A DNA stretch of 64,000 nt from Chitinibacter fontanus (lineage in GTDB: Bacteria > Pseudomonadota > Gammaproteobacteria > Burkholderiales > Chitinibacteraceae). Below, piece after piece: positions 9,961-18,383 of this stretch (positions within the stretch are counted from its first letter, which is position 1; every line of letters begins with the position of its first letter). The stretch lies in NCBI RefSeq assembly GCF_013423785.1, contig NZ_CP058952.1:806001-870000 (forward strand). The letters are read 5' to 3'. The notes beneath the pieces were generated by a model. It saw only the letters and a list, made by a program, of their open reading frames with translations. It made no database searches and was not told the DNA's origin. Made by a program: the position numbers and the translations under genes.

Positions 9961-11535
9961 ATGGTCGTCAAAAAATTCTTCGGTGCCACCACTCGTGAAG
10001 CCCTCAGGCAAGTTCGTGATGAACTCGGCCCGGACGCGCTCATCCTTTCCAACCGCCAAGTGGCGGGCGGAGGCATTGAAATTATGGCTGTGGCCGATGC
10101 CGATGTGGCCGCACTCACCAATGTACAAACGGTAGCCACCCCGCCCAAGCCATCGCCACGTGCGGCACAAAATGGCGCACGGCTGATTAACTCAGCCCAA
10201 AGCGAAGCACCAAGCCCCAATATTGCCAAAGCCTTGGCGCGCTCCTACGCTATTCCTGATGATGAACAAGAGCCAACTACCGCTGATATTGGCGTAGAGG
10301 CGCCATCCGTTCTGCGTAGCAATCGCCAATCGCGGCCAGCCGAAACGCGTTTTGAGGGGCAACGTGATGAAATTTCTCTCACGCAATTTGCCAGCCAGAG
10401 AACGCCAGATTATTTAACTGAACGCCCTGAAGCACGTACTACAGAGCCCAGCCGCACGCCACCACCACGTCGCGCGCCGCCCGTAGTCGAGCCGCAACAT
10501 AAAGCTTTGCCGACCTTCAGCTTTGAAGACGAGCCAGCAGCCAAGCCAGCCCAGCCAGCGGTCGATCACGAAGCAATGCAGGATATTGCGCGCGAAATCC
10601 GCATGCTGCGCGGTCTATTGGAAAGCCAAATGGCGGGTATGGCGTGGGGCGAACTATCGAAACATGCGCCCGAGAAACTCGAAATTTTGCGTCAATTACT
10701 GGGCGCAGGTTTTTGCGCCGCACTGTCACGTCAACTGATCGACAAAATGCCCGGCGGGATGAGCCTAGATACAGGAGTGAAATGGGTAAAAGCCGCATTG
10801 GCGCACAATCTGCCCGCCACCGGCGCCAGCGATGATCTGGTCGCACGCGGTGGCGTGTATGCGCTGATTGGCCCAACCGGCGTTGGTAAAACCACGACGG
10901 TGGCCAAACTTGCCGCGCGCGCGGCGCTGGCCTATGGCCCGCAATCGGTCGCGCTGCTGACCACCGACAGCTATCGGATTGGCGCGCATGATCAGTTGCG
11001 TATTTATGGCCGCATTCTGGGTGTACCCGTCCACGATGTGAAAGACGAAACCGATTTGCAGCTGACCTTGGGTGAGCTGAGCGATCGCCATCTGGTGCTG
11101 ATCGACACCGTCGGCATGGGCCAGCGCGATCAGCGTATTGGTGAGCAGCTCGCGATGCTCGGCCACGATAACGTCGGCACCATTTTGCTGCTGGCGGCCA
11201 ACGCGCAAGCGGGCACGCTTGACGATGTGGCGCGCCGTTATCGCAACCATCATTTACTCGGCTGCATTCTGACCAAGCTCGACGAAACTGTGGCACTCGG
11301 CGGCTGCCTTGATGTGGCGATCCGACATAAACTGCCGCTGCAATTTGTCACCAATGGCCAGCGTGTACCAGAAGATTTGCATCGCGCCAATTTGGCTTAT
11401 TTACTGGATCGCGCGTTTAAAACTCAGCAAGATCATAGCGTTTTCCAGCTCCAACGCGACGAATATCCGCTGTATATGAGTACCCAAGACACCCCAACCG
11501 ACTTCACCCTTAGCCTAGGTGGTGCGCGTGCCTAA
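9961..11535 (+). CDS. flhF: flagellar SRP-like GTPase FlhF
   Basis: SRP-type GTPase that places the flagellum, usually at the cell pole. The 524-residue protein has the FlhF N-terminal segment (KKFFGATTREALRQVRDELG), a long variable Pro-rich basic region (about 60-195), an N domain, and a G domain with the P-loop GPTGVGKTT at about 304-312, the TTDSYRIGAHDQL motif and ILTKLDE. It overlaps flhG by 17 bp. FlhF plus FlhG suggests polar flagellation. Confidence 0.95.
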   Translation: MVVKKFFGATTREALRQVRDELGPDALILSNRQVAGGGIEIMAVADADVAALTNVQTVATPPKPSPRAAQNGARLINSAQSEAPSPNIAKALARSYAIPDDEQEPTTADIGVEAPSVLRSNRQSRPAETRFEGQRDEISLTQFASQRTPDYLTERPEARTTEPSRTPPPRRAPPVVEPQHKALPTFSFEDEPAAKPAQPAVDHEAMQDIAREIRMLRGLLESQMAGMAWGELSKHAPEKLEILRQLLGAGFCAALSRQLIDKMPGGMSLDTGVKWVKAALAHNLPATGASDDLVARGGVYALIGPTGVGKTTTVAKLAARAALAYGPQSVALLTTDSYRIGAHDQLRIYGRILGVPVHDVKDETDLQLTLGELSDRHLVLIDTVGMGQRDQRIGEQLAMLGHDNVGTILLLAANAQAGTLDDVARRYRNHHLLGCILTKLDETVALGGCLDVAIRHKLPLQFVTNGQRVPEDLHRANLAYLLDRAFKTQQDHSVFQLQRDEYPLYMSTQDTPTDFTLSLGGARA

Positions 11536-12421
11536 ACGCTGGCAAGACCAAGCCGCTGGCTTGCGTCAAATGGTCAGCCCGACGCATTGCCGCAGCATTA
11601 GCCTGTGCGGTGGCCGCGGCGACTCGGGTACGACCACGCTGGTGATTAATCTGGCTGCCGCGCTCAGTGAGCGCCAGCGGGAAGTGATGATTGTGGATGA
11701 GTTCACCGGTAGCCAAAATGTCAGCTCCCGGCTGCATCTAAGCCACGGCTTCACATTGGAACACGTACTGCGCCACGAAGCGACGCTGGCCGATAGCCTG
11801 ATTGAAACCCCGCAGGGCTTTCAGCTGCTCTCGATTGCTGGCAAACCGCAAATCATTGCCCACCTGAACGACGCCGAACAGCACTGGCTGGCCGCCGAAT
11901 TTGAAGCCATCACCGAATACGTTGATTATTTATTACTCGACACTCGCCCGATGGGCAGCAATGGGATTCCGAGCTTAAGTCTGGCCGCCGATGACGTGCT
12001 CGTCGTGTTATCCAACCGCGCCGAATCGCTCACCGATGCCTACGCCACGATCAAGCAGCTGGCGCAAGAATACGCACGGCGCGATTTTCGCGTACTGGTC
12101 AATCGCGTCGAAAGTCTGGGCGAGGCAATGGCACTATTTGATCGCCTGCGCAGCGTATGTCAGCAGTTTCTGGGGGCAAGCCTGGGATTAAAGCTAGTGG
12201 GCTATGTCCCCGAAGACACCAAACTAAATCGTGCGACACGCTTAGGCAAAACGGTACTAGAAGCTTTCCCCGATACTGAGGCCAGTATGGCGCTACGTCA
12301 ATTAGCAGATGTGATCTTGCGGTGGATACCCCCTAAAGTGGCCCACGATTCTGCTGGGCACTTTGTGCATCGCTTGGTTGAATCATCCCGTTTATTACAC
12401 GAAAGGTTGCACCATGGCTGA
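11519..12421 (+). CDS. flhG: FlhG (FleN/YlxH)-like MinD-family protein with degenerate Walker A
   Basis: MinD-like partner of FlhF that limits flagellar number. The 300-residue protein keeps the N-terminal FlhF-activating motif DQAxxLR (DQAAGLR, residues 10-16). The deviant Walker A, normally KGGxGKT, reads GRGDSGTTT at 32-40: both the signature lysine (Arg33) and the P-loop lysine (Thr38) are replaced. A Walker-B-like LLLDTRPMG remains. It may no longer hydrolyse ATP. The start is a GTG at 11519; GTGs at 11522 and 11528 are alternatives. It overlaps flhF by 17 bp and the MlaE-like gene by 8 bp. Confidence 0.85.
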   Translation: MVRVPKRWQDQAAGLRQMVSPTHCRSISLCGGRGDSGTTTLVINLAAALSERQREVMIVDEFTGSQNVSSRLHLSHGFTLEHVLRHEATLADSLIETPQGFQLLSIAGKPQIIAHLNDAEQHWLAAEFEAITEYVDYLLLDTRPMGSNGIPSLSLAADDVLVVLSNRAESLTDAYATIKQLAQEYARRDFRVLVNRVESLGEAMALFDRLRSVCQQFLGASLGLKLVGYVPEDTKLNRATRLGKTVLEAFPDTEASMALRQLADVILRWIPPKVAHDSAGHFVHRLVESSRLLHERLHHG

Positions 12422-13496
12422 AGCAGCGTTGCGCCTTGAGCCCGTAGACGGTGGCTACCAACTCATTGGCGATTTAACGCTGAGCGCAATTGCGCCCATC
12501 TGGCAACAGAGCCGCCAAATAAATTGGCAGCAACAAACGGTCGACTTGCGCCAAATTACGCATTGCGACGGTGCTGGGGCGGCATTGTTATTCGAATTAA
12601 GTCAGGCCGGGGCTCAGTTGCTGAACCTCAACGCCGAAACCCAACGCTTACTCACCGCGCTAGAGCCAGAACAAGCACTAATTGTGGCCCCGCGCGCGCC
12701 GAGCATGCGTCCAATCAGTCAGCTGGGGCAATTAACCCGCAGCATGCTTGATGATTTTGTGGCCCAGATTGCTTTTATCGGTGAAGCGGCCAGTACCATC
12801 GTTGATGCAATCGCTAAACCGCATCAGGTCCGCTGGCGCGAGTTTTTGCGCCAGTGCGAATTAACCGGTGCCAACGCCCTACCGATTATTAGCCTGATTT
12901 CATTTTTGCTGGGCATTATTTTGGCATTTCAATCGGCAATTCCAATGCGGCAATTTGGTGCGGAAATGTTTGTGGCCAATTTACTGGGTTTATCACTGAT
13001 CCGTGAGCTTGGCCCTCTGATTACCGCCATTGTACTTGCTGGCCGCTCTGGCGCAGCATTTGCCGCGGAGATTGGCACAATGAAAGTCAATGAAGAAATC
13101 AACGCCCTCGTCACATTCGGCTATAAACCTATGCATTTTCTAGTGCTGCCACGATTGATGGCGGGCTTGTTAATGTTGCCATTGCTGGCGATCTGGTCCG
13201 AAGTGATTGGCATGTTGGGCGGCGCACTGGTTATGCAGGGCTTTGGCATTCCGCTGGCCACATTCTGGACGCAAGTTGATACCCAAGTGGATGCGATTGA
13301 TTTTTTCAGTGGCCTACTCAAAGCGGCGGCATTTGGCTTGGTTGTGGCATCGGTGGGCTGCTTCCGCGGGCTAGGCACCGGTACCGGCGCCAGCGCAGTA
13401 GGTGCTTCGACCACCCGCGCAGTAGTCAATATTTTGGTGTTATTAGTGATCACCGACGGTATTTTTGCTGTCGTTTACTACCATCTGGGGTGGTAA
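12414..13496 (+). CDS. MlaE-family ABC permease with N-terminal STAS domain
   Basis: Permease of an MCE-type phospholipid transporter in the inner membrane. The 360-residue protein has an N-terminal STAS-like domain (about 1-95; VDLRQITHCDGAGAALLFEL) fused to an MlaE permease with about five membrane segments and the conserved stretch LIRELGPLITAIVLAGRSGAAFAAEIG. In E. coli the STAS protein MlaB is separate; the fused form is a known variant. The ATG at 12414 lies 7 nt before the flhG stop, so it is probably coupled to flhG. Confidence 0.92.
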   Translation: MAEAALRLEPVDGGYQLIGDLTLSAIAPIWQQSRQINWQQQTVDLRQITHCDGAGAALLFELSQAGAQLLNLNAETQRLLTALEPEQALIVAPRAPSMRPISQLGQLTRSMLDDFVAQIAFIGEAASTIVDAIAKPHQVRWREFLRQCELTGANALPIISLISFLLGIILAFQSAIPMRQFGAEMFVANLLGLSLIRELGPLITAIVLAGRSGAAFAAEIGTMKVNEEINALVTFGYKPMHFLVLPRLMAGLLMLPLLAIWSEVIGMLGGALVMQGFGIPLATFWTQVDTQVDAIDFFSGLLKAAAFGLVVASVGCFRGLGTGTGASAVGASTTRAVVNILVLLVITDGIFAVVYYHLGW

Positions 13497-13498
13497 AC

Positions 13499-14257
13499 AT
13501 GCAGACGGTGATCGAGGTACAACATCTATATTGCGGTTGGGGGCAGCGCTCAATTCTAGAAGACGTGAGCTTTAGCGTGAATCGGGGCGAAGTGATTACC
13601 ATTCTAGGCGGCTCAGGCTGTGGTAAGTCCACGCTGCTTAAGCATTTGATCGGCCTTTATCCACCACAAGCAGGATCTATACGGATAGTGGGTAATGAGC
13701 TAGTACAAGCATCCAGCAAGGATCGCGAAGCAATACTGCGCAAAATTGGCGTGATGTACCAATCAGGCGCGCTATTTGGCTCGATGAGTATTCTAAATAA
13801 CATCACATTGCCCTTGAGTAGTTTTAGCCATTTAGACAGCGCAGCAATTGATACGCTGGCCAGACTTAAATTACGGCTTGTTGGGCTGGAAGAGTTTGCC
13901 GATTTTTACCCCAACGAACTATCTGGCGGCATGCAAAAGCGTGCGGCAATTGCCCGTGCCATGGCACTTGATCCACAAATTTTATTTTTGGATGAGCCAT
14001 CCGCAGGCCTAGACCCCATTACCTCAGCCGAGCTCGATCGCCTGATTCGCCGTCTGGCAGAAACCCAAGGGGTCACCATCATGGTGGTGACACATGAATT
14101 AGCCAGTATTGCTGCCATTGCAGATCGCGCAATTATGCTCGATAAAAGTATCAAAGGGATTTTAGCCATCGACACTCCCGCAGCACTCGCCCAATCAACA
14201 GATAGGCGGGTTGCGGGCTTTTTTAATGCACAGCGGCCATCGCACGCCGCAGTTTAA
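13499..14257 (+). CDS. MlaF-like ABC transporter ATP-binding protein
   Basis: ATPase that drives the MCE lipid transporter. The 252-residue protein has Walker A GGSGCGKST (about 38-46), the Q-loop MYQSGALF typical of MlaF, the signature LSGGMQKR and Walker B ILFLDEPSAGLDP. The ATG at 13499 follows the permease stop by 2 bp. Gene order permease, ATPase, MCE, lipoprotein supports the assignment. Confidence 0.94.
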   Translation: MQTVIEVQHLYCGWGQRSILEDVSFSVNRGEVITILGGSGCGKSTLLKHLIGLYPPQAGSIRIVGNELVQASSKDREAILRKIGVMYQSGALFGSMSILNNITLPLSSFSHLDSAAIDTLARLKLRLVGLEEFADFYPNELSGGMQKRAAIARAMALDPQILFLDEPSAGLDPITSAELDRLIRRLAETQGVTIMVVTHELASIAAIADRAIMLDKSIKGILAIDTPAALAQSTDRRVAGFFNAQRPSHAAV

Positions 14258-14265
14258 GAAGCCAC

Positions 14266-15309
14266 ATGGAACAACAATCGAATTTTCGACTGGGCGTGTT
14301 TATTCTGCTTGCGCTGCTATTGGGTGCCGCCATATTAATTGGCATCGGTAGCGGACGCTGGTTGCACAAAAAGGTGACGCTCGAAACCTATTTTAATGAG
14401 TCGGTACGCGGGCTCGATATTGGCTCCAAAGTACGCTATCGCGGGGTCGCGATTGGCGAGGTGAGCGCGATTACATTTACCTACACGCGCTACGAGAGCG
14501 ATATACCCAATTCCCAGCGCCAACAATACGTTTTGGTTGAGGCTCAGCTGGATAACAATATCTTGGGGCAATCGAGCGGAAATAGCAGTGCACAAGCCGA
14601 ACTGGATCGCGAAATTGCCAAGGGTTTGCGCGTAAAATTATCGCCGCAAGGGCTAACAGGAACTAGCTATCTCGAAATTGATTATGAAGCAGGCCAAGGC
14701 CAACCGCTGCCTTTCAGCTGGAAGCCCGAGCATTTATATATTCCCTCAACCAACAGTACCGTCAATCAACTCCTAGGCAGTGCTCAGGATTTAATGGCCA
14801 AATTGCAGCGAGTTGATGTGGATAAAACCATCAATCTACTCAATCAAACCTTAAACACACTCAATACCAAGCTCGATGAGCTGCCCGTGAAAAGCATAGC
14901 GAGTGAAACAAATCGGCTGCTACATACGGCTAACCAGCTGCCCTTAGTTCAAATTGCCAGCGAAAGCAGCCAGCTTCTGAGTGAAGTACGAGAAAGCAAT
15001 CAAGCGCTCAAAGCACTGCTTGAGCAACCCGCACTCCACAGCGCCACCCATGATCTGGCAAGTGCGGCCAACTCTGCCAAAGTGCTCCTCGCCAACCCAG
15101 CCTTAGCTAGCGCGGTGCAAAGATTGGATCAAATTACATTGCGTCTGGACCATTTAAGCGCGCAGCGTGAAGGCGATGTACAACAAATTATTGATAATTT
15201 ATCGAGCACCAGCAGCAATCTTAAAGCCCTGAGCGAAAAAGCCAATCAGCGTCCAAGTAGCTTGCTGTTCTCCGATCACCCCAAACCTTATAGCCCGCCC
15301 AAACCATGA
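14266..15309 (+). CDS. MlaD-family MCE protein
   Basis: Periplasmic substrate-binding subunit of the lipid transporter, anchored in the inner membrane. The 347-residue protein has one membrane helix at about 9-29, an MCE domain at about 38-130 (VRGLDIGSKVRYRGVAIGEV, then GLTGTSYLEI) and a long C-terminal helical tail of about 190 residues. It is longer than E. coli MlaD (about 180), closer to the PqiB/LetB style of extended helices but with one MCE domain. It overlaps the next gene by 4 bp. Confidence 0.92.
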   Translation: MEQQSNFRLGVFILLALLLGAAILIGIGSGRWLHKKVTLETYFNESVRGLDIGSKVRYRGVAIGEVSAITFTYTRYESDIPNSQRQQYVLVEAQLDNNILGQSSGNSSAQAELDREIAKGLRVKLSPQGLTGTSYLEIDYEAGQGQPLPFSWKPEHLYIPSTNSTVNQLLGSAQDLMAKLQRVDVDKTINLLNQTLNTLNTKLDELPVKSIASETNRLLHTANQLPLVQIASESSQLLSEVRESNQALKALLEQPALHSATHDLASAANSAKVLLANPALASAVQRLDQITLRLDHLSAQREGDVQQIIDNLSSTSSNLKALSEKANQRPSSLLFSDHPKPYSPPKP

Positions 15310-15884
15310 AAAAACTGCTGTTATTACTATGCGTACTTGTTTGTTCGGCCTGCAGCACAACACCGCCAGATCGACAGGATTTCCTACTTACCGCGCAGCG
15401 TGCAGGTACAAATCAGTCAGTGCGCTTCGGCGCTTTGCAAGTCAATGAATTACGCAGCAGTGCACCATTTCGCGATTTGGCACTGATTTATCGCGAAAGC
15501 CCTCAGCGCTATATTGCCGACCCGTACCACGGTTTTTTGGCAACTCCCAGCAGTCAGATCACCCAAAACACACGTCGCTGGTTAAGCCAAAGCGGGCTGT
15601 TTAGCCAAGTCTATCCTTCCGGCAGTAGCCTGATTGCCCCTTGGCAGCTCGAAGGAGAATTGCTTGCCGTCTATATTGATGTGAGCGAGCCAAATTCACC
15701 TAAGGCAGTAATTCAAGCTCAGTTTTTACTCAGCCATCAACAGCAGTCCCGCAGTTTTGAACTTAGCGCGGCACAAGCACTGCCGGATGCAACCCCCGAA
15801 ACCGCGGCGCAAGGCCTGAGTGTGGCGCTGGAAAGCCTATTAAAGCAATTAGAACAACATCTGACTTCGTCAAACTTCGATTAG
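15306..15884 (+). CDS. ABC-type transport auxiliary lipoprotein (PqiC-like)
   Basis: Outer-membrane-directed lipoprotein that completes MCE transporters of this type. The 192-residue protein has a lipoprotein signal with lipobox LVCSAC (Cys at about 16), followed by the family-like region with VRFGALQVNELRSSAPFRDLALIYRESPQRYIADPYHGFL. Start and MCE stop overlap as ATGA. It is the last gene of the lipid operon; fliA follows after 38 bp. Confidence 0.88.
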   Translation: MKKLLLLLCVLVCSACSTTPPDRQDFLLTAQRAGTNQSVRFGALQVNELRSSAPFRDLALIYRESPQRYIADPYHGFLATPSSQITQNTRRWLSQSGLFSQVYPSGSSLIAPWQLEGELLAVYIDVSEPNSPKAVIQAQFLLSHQQQSRSFELSAAQALPDATPETAAQGLSVALESLLKQLEQHLTSSNFD

Positions 15885-15922
15885 TCAGCTACACTTAGGG
15901 ACAATTAGTCACCGCTTATATC

Positions 15923-16663
15923 ATGTCAGCCAATCGCGCCCTATCTCTATACCGCAGTACGCAAAGCACTTGTGAGGAAGACCGTGTGAAACAGCACGCG
16001 CCACTTGTGCGGAAAATTGCGTATCACATGATGAGCAAACTGCCTGCCAGTGTGGAGGTGGATGATCTGATTCAAGTCGGCTTAATGGGCTTGATGGAAG
16101 CGGCGCGTAATTTTGATGTTGATGCAGGCGTACAGTTTGAAACTTTTGCCAGCCAGCGCATTCGAGGCGCCATGCTCGACGAGCTGCGCAACGCCGATTG
16201 GCTGCCACGGCAAGCACGCAAAAATATGCGTGAAATCGAAAAAGCCATTGTGCAACTTGAACAGCAATTGAGTCGTCACCCCAGCGAAGGCGAAGTCGCA
16301 CAAGCCTTGCAAATTCCACTCGATGAATATCAATCTATGCTCGGCGAAGCTCGTGGGCATCAGCTACTGCATTATGAAGACTTTGAAGTCGATGGCGAAA
16401 ATGATCAACTGGATCAGTACGCAGCCGATCATAATGCCAACCCAATTGATATTCTGAGCGATGATGCATTTCGCGGCCATTTAATCGAGGCCATTAAGCT
16501 ATTGCCGGAACGCGAGCAGTTGCTGATGGCTCTGTATTATGATGAAGAACTCAATTTGAAAGAAATTGGCGCGGTATTGGGCGTTTCGGAGTCGCGCGTT
16601 TGTCAGCTTCACACTCAAGCCGTTGCACGCCTGCGCGGCAAACTTAAAGACTGGCTTGTGTAA
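15923..16663 (+). CDS. fliA: flagellar sigma factor FliA (sigma-28)
   Basis: Directs RNA polymerase to late flagellar and chemotaxis promoters. The 246-residue protein contains sigma region 2 (HMMSKLPASVEVDDLIQVGL, FETFASQRIRGAMLDELRNADW), region 3 and region 4 (LPEREQLLMALYYDEELNLKEIG...SRVCQLHTQAVARL). Normal length. It usually follows flhG directly; here the lipid-transport operon lies between them. Its stop abuts the motC start. Confidence 0.96.
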   Translation: MSANRALSLYRSTQSTCEEDRVKQHAPLVRKIAYHMMSKLPASVEVDDLIQVGLMGLMEAARNFDVDAGVQFETFASQRIRGAMLDELRNADWLPRQARKNMREIEKAIVQLEQQLSRHPSEGEVAQALQIPLDEYQSMLGEARGHQLLHYEDFEVDGENDQLDQYAADHNANPIDILSDDAFRGHLIEAIKLLPEREQLLMALYYDEELNLKEIGAVLGVSESRVCQLHTQAVARLRGKLKDWLV

Positions 16664-17407
16664 ATGGATAAAATCAGCGTATTCGGCGTTTTACTGGGTC
16701 TAACAGCGATCATTCTTGGGCATTGGCTGGAAGGTGGCCATATTGGCTCGCTGGTGCAATTTACCGCTTTTTTGATCGTAATCGGCGGCACCATGGGCGC
16801 GGTAATGATTCAAACCGAAATGCGCCATTTTTTTGCCGGCATCAAAATGCTGCGCTGGATTTTTTTCCCGCCATCGATGGATTTTCGCAAAGTACTCTCG
16901 ACACTAATGAATTGGGGCAATCAGGCACGCCGTGGCGGTTTGCTGGCGTTAGAAGCCTACCTTAATAGCGAAAAAGACCCCTTCGTAAAGCGCGGTCTAA
17001 CCATGGTGGTTGATGGTGCCGAGCCTGAAACGGTGCGCCGCGCACTTGAGCTCGACATCGATGCTTACGAGGATCAAGCGCGGGCGGCGGCAAAAATCTG
17101 GGAGTCGGCGGGTGGATATTCGCCCACGTTCGGGATTCTAGGTGCGGTGTTAGGTTTGATTCATGTAATGGAAAATCTGACCGACCCTTCAAAATTGGGC
17201 GCAGGGATTGCCGTTGCGTTTGTTGCGACCATTTACGGTGTGGGTGCGGCCAACTTATTTCTACTTCCCGTTGCCAACAAACTGAAGCATTACATCATGC
17301 TCGAAGTCCGCCGTCGGGAAATGGTGGCAGAGGGACTAGTCACTATTGCAAATGGTGAAAACCCACGCCTACTCGAAAACAAATTAGCCGGTTTTCTACA
17401 CCACTAA
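16664..17407 (+). CDS. motC: flagellar motor stator protein MotC (MotA family)
   Basis: Proton- or sodium-channel stator subunit of the flagellar motor. The 247-residue protein has four membrane segments (two N-terminal, two at about 150-205), the charged cytoplasmic loop and the MotA-family segment GGYSPTFGILGAVLGLIHVM. It begins one base after the fliA stop. The usual partner gene motD is absent: the next gene is an acyltransferase. A 49-bp palindromic repeat lies 9 bp after the stop. Confidence 0.92.
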   Translation: MDKISVFGVLLGLTAIILGHWLEGGHIGSLVQFTAFLIVIGGTMGAVMIQTEMRHFFAGIKMLRWIFFPPSMDFRKVLSTLMNWGNQARRGGLLALEAYLNSEKDPFVKRGLTMVVDGAEPETVRRALELDIDAYEDQARAAAKIWESAGGYSPTFGILGAVLGLIHVMENLTDPSKLGAGIAVAFVATIYGVGAANLFLLPVANKLKHYIMLEVRRREMVAEGLVTIANGENPRLLENKLAGFLHH

Positions 17408-17415
17408 CCCCACAG

Positions 17416-17464
17416 GGGTATTGCCATACACATCAATTCAAACAGCAGATTGATAGCAATACCC
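17416..17464. repeat. 49-bp palindromic repeat, copy A
   Basis: Begins GGGTATTGC and ends GCAATACCC, a perfect 9-bp terminal inverted repeat; an inner ATCAAT/ATTGAT pair extends the hairpin. It lies 9 bp after the motC stop. One of eight elements of identical length in this window. Confidence 0.75.
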
Positions 17465-17553
17465 GATAAAACAATATTCATCACCAGCATTTATTGCGCA
17501 CGCTTGTCAGTCACTCGCTATAGTCAAACTAAGTGGTTGCGAGAAGATTGCAT

Positions 17554-18299
17554 ATGCTTTATTTGGCACAAATTTTAGTTAGGCTAATTGCTTGGCTTGA
17601 CTTGGCTATTTTTACAGCCGCAATGGTATTGCTTGCTAGCCTACCGCAGTTCTGGCTTAAAAAGATATACCCCCCCTATTTCATAGCTGGTGCCGTACTT
17701 TTGTCCGTGCATTAGGGGTTCAGTTACGTCTGCACCAGCACTATCAGGGTGAGCTGCCTGCACATTACATTTTGATAGCCAATCACCCCTCGGCGCTCGA
17801 AGACGTGGGGATTCCTGCGTTTTTTGCTGTGCGCAGCTTAGCCAAACACGAAGTGGCAAATTGGTTTTTAGTTGGAAAAATCGCAAAAGCGGCTGGCACT
17901 TTATTTGTCGAGCGAGAAAGTAAAGCCTCACGACAAGCCGCACAACAGGCACTGATCGATGCGGTCAATGCCGGGCACAATATCGCGCTCTACCCGGAAG
18001 GGGGCTGCAAGGGGCGACGGATAGCGCCCCGGTTTCTATTTGGTGCTTTTGCGACATCGCTAGCCACAGGGGTGCCGATTCTGCCGGTGTTTTTACATCA
18101 TGAGGCACAAGCTGAATTTGAGTGGCAAGCAGGCGAGCATTTACTTCACAAAATTTGGCGCATCGCGAGCAGCCCCAATCGAGTCGTGCACTACCACATT
18201 TTTAACCCTATTTCCCCAGCTGATTATCCAGACAAAGAGACCTATACTGCAGCGGTTTACGCGCTTTATCTGCAATGGCAGCAACGCTTTTTAGACTAA
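17554..18299 (+). pseudogene. PlsC-type 1-acylglycerol-3-phosphate acyltransferase, frameshifted in a C7 tract
   Basis: Acyltransferase of phospholipid synthesis. The N-terminal part (17554-17715) has a membrane helix and runs FWLKKIYPP; the rest continues in the -1 frame as LFHSWCRTFVRALGVQLRL and on through ANHPSALED, GTLFVERES, YPEGGCKGR and VPILPVFLHH, the four PlsC motifs. One extra C in the run of seven at 17670-17676 joins them into a 248-residue protein. The catalytic His-Asp spacing is HX5D rather than HX4D. The ATG at 17554 has GAGAAG 7 nt upstream. The cause may be a real mutation, slippage-based phase variation or a sequencing error. Confidence 0.8.
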
Positions 18300-18383
18300 T
18301 TGTGCAGCTTTCGTCGCTTTTCTCCTGCATGACTCGGGCTTGCCGTTATAATCGCGAAAGCTATCGTAGATGACACCTTCACC

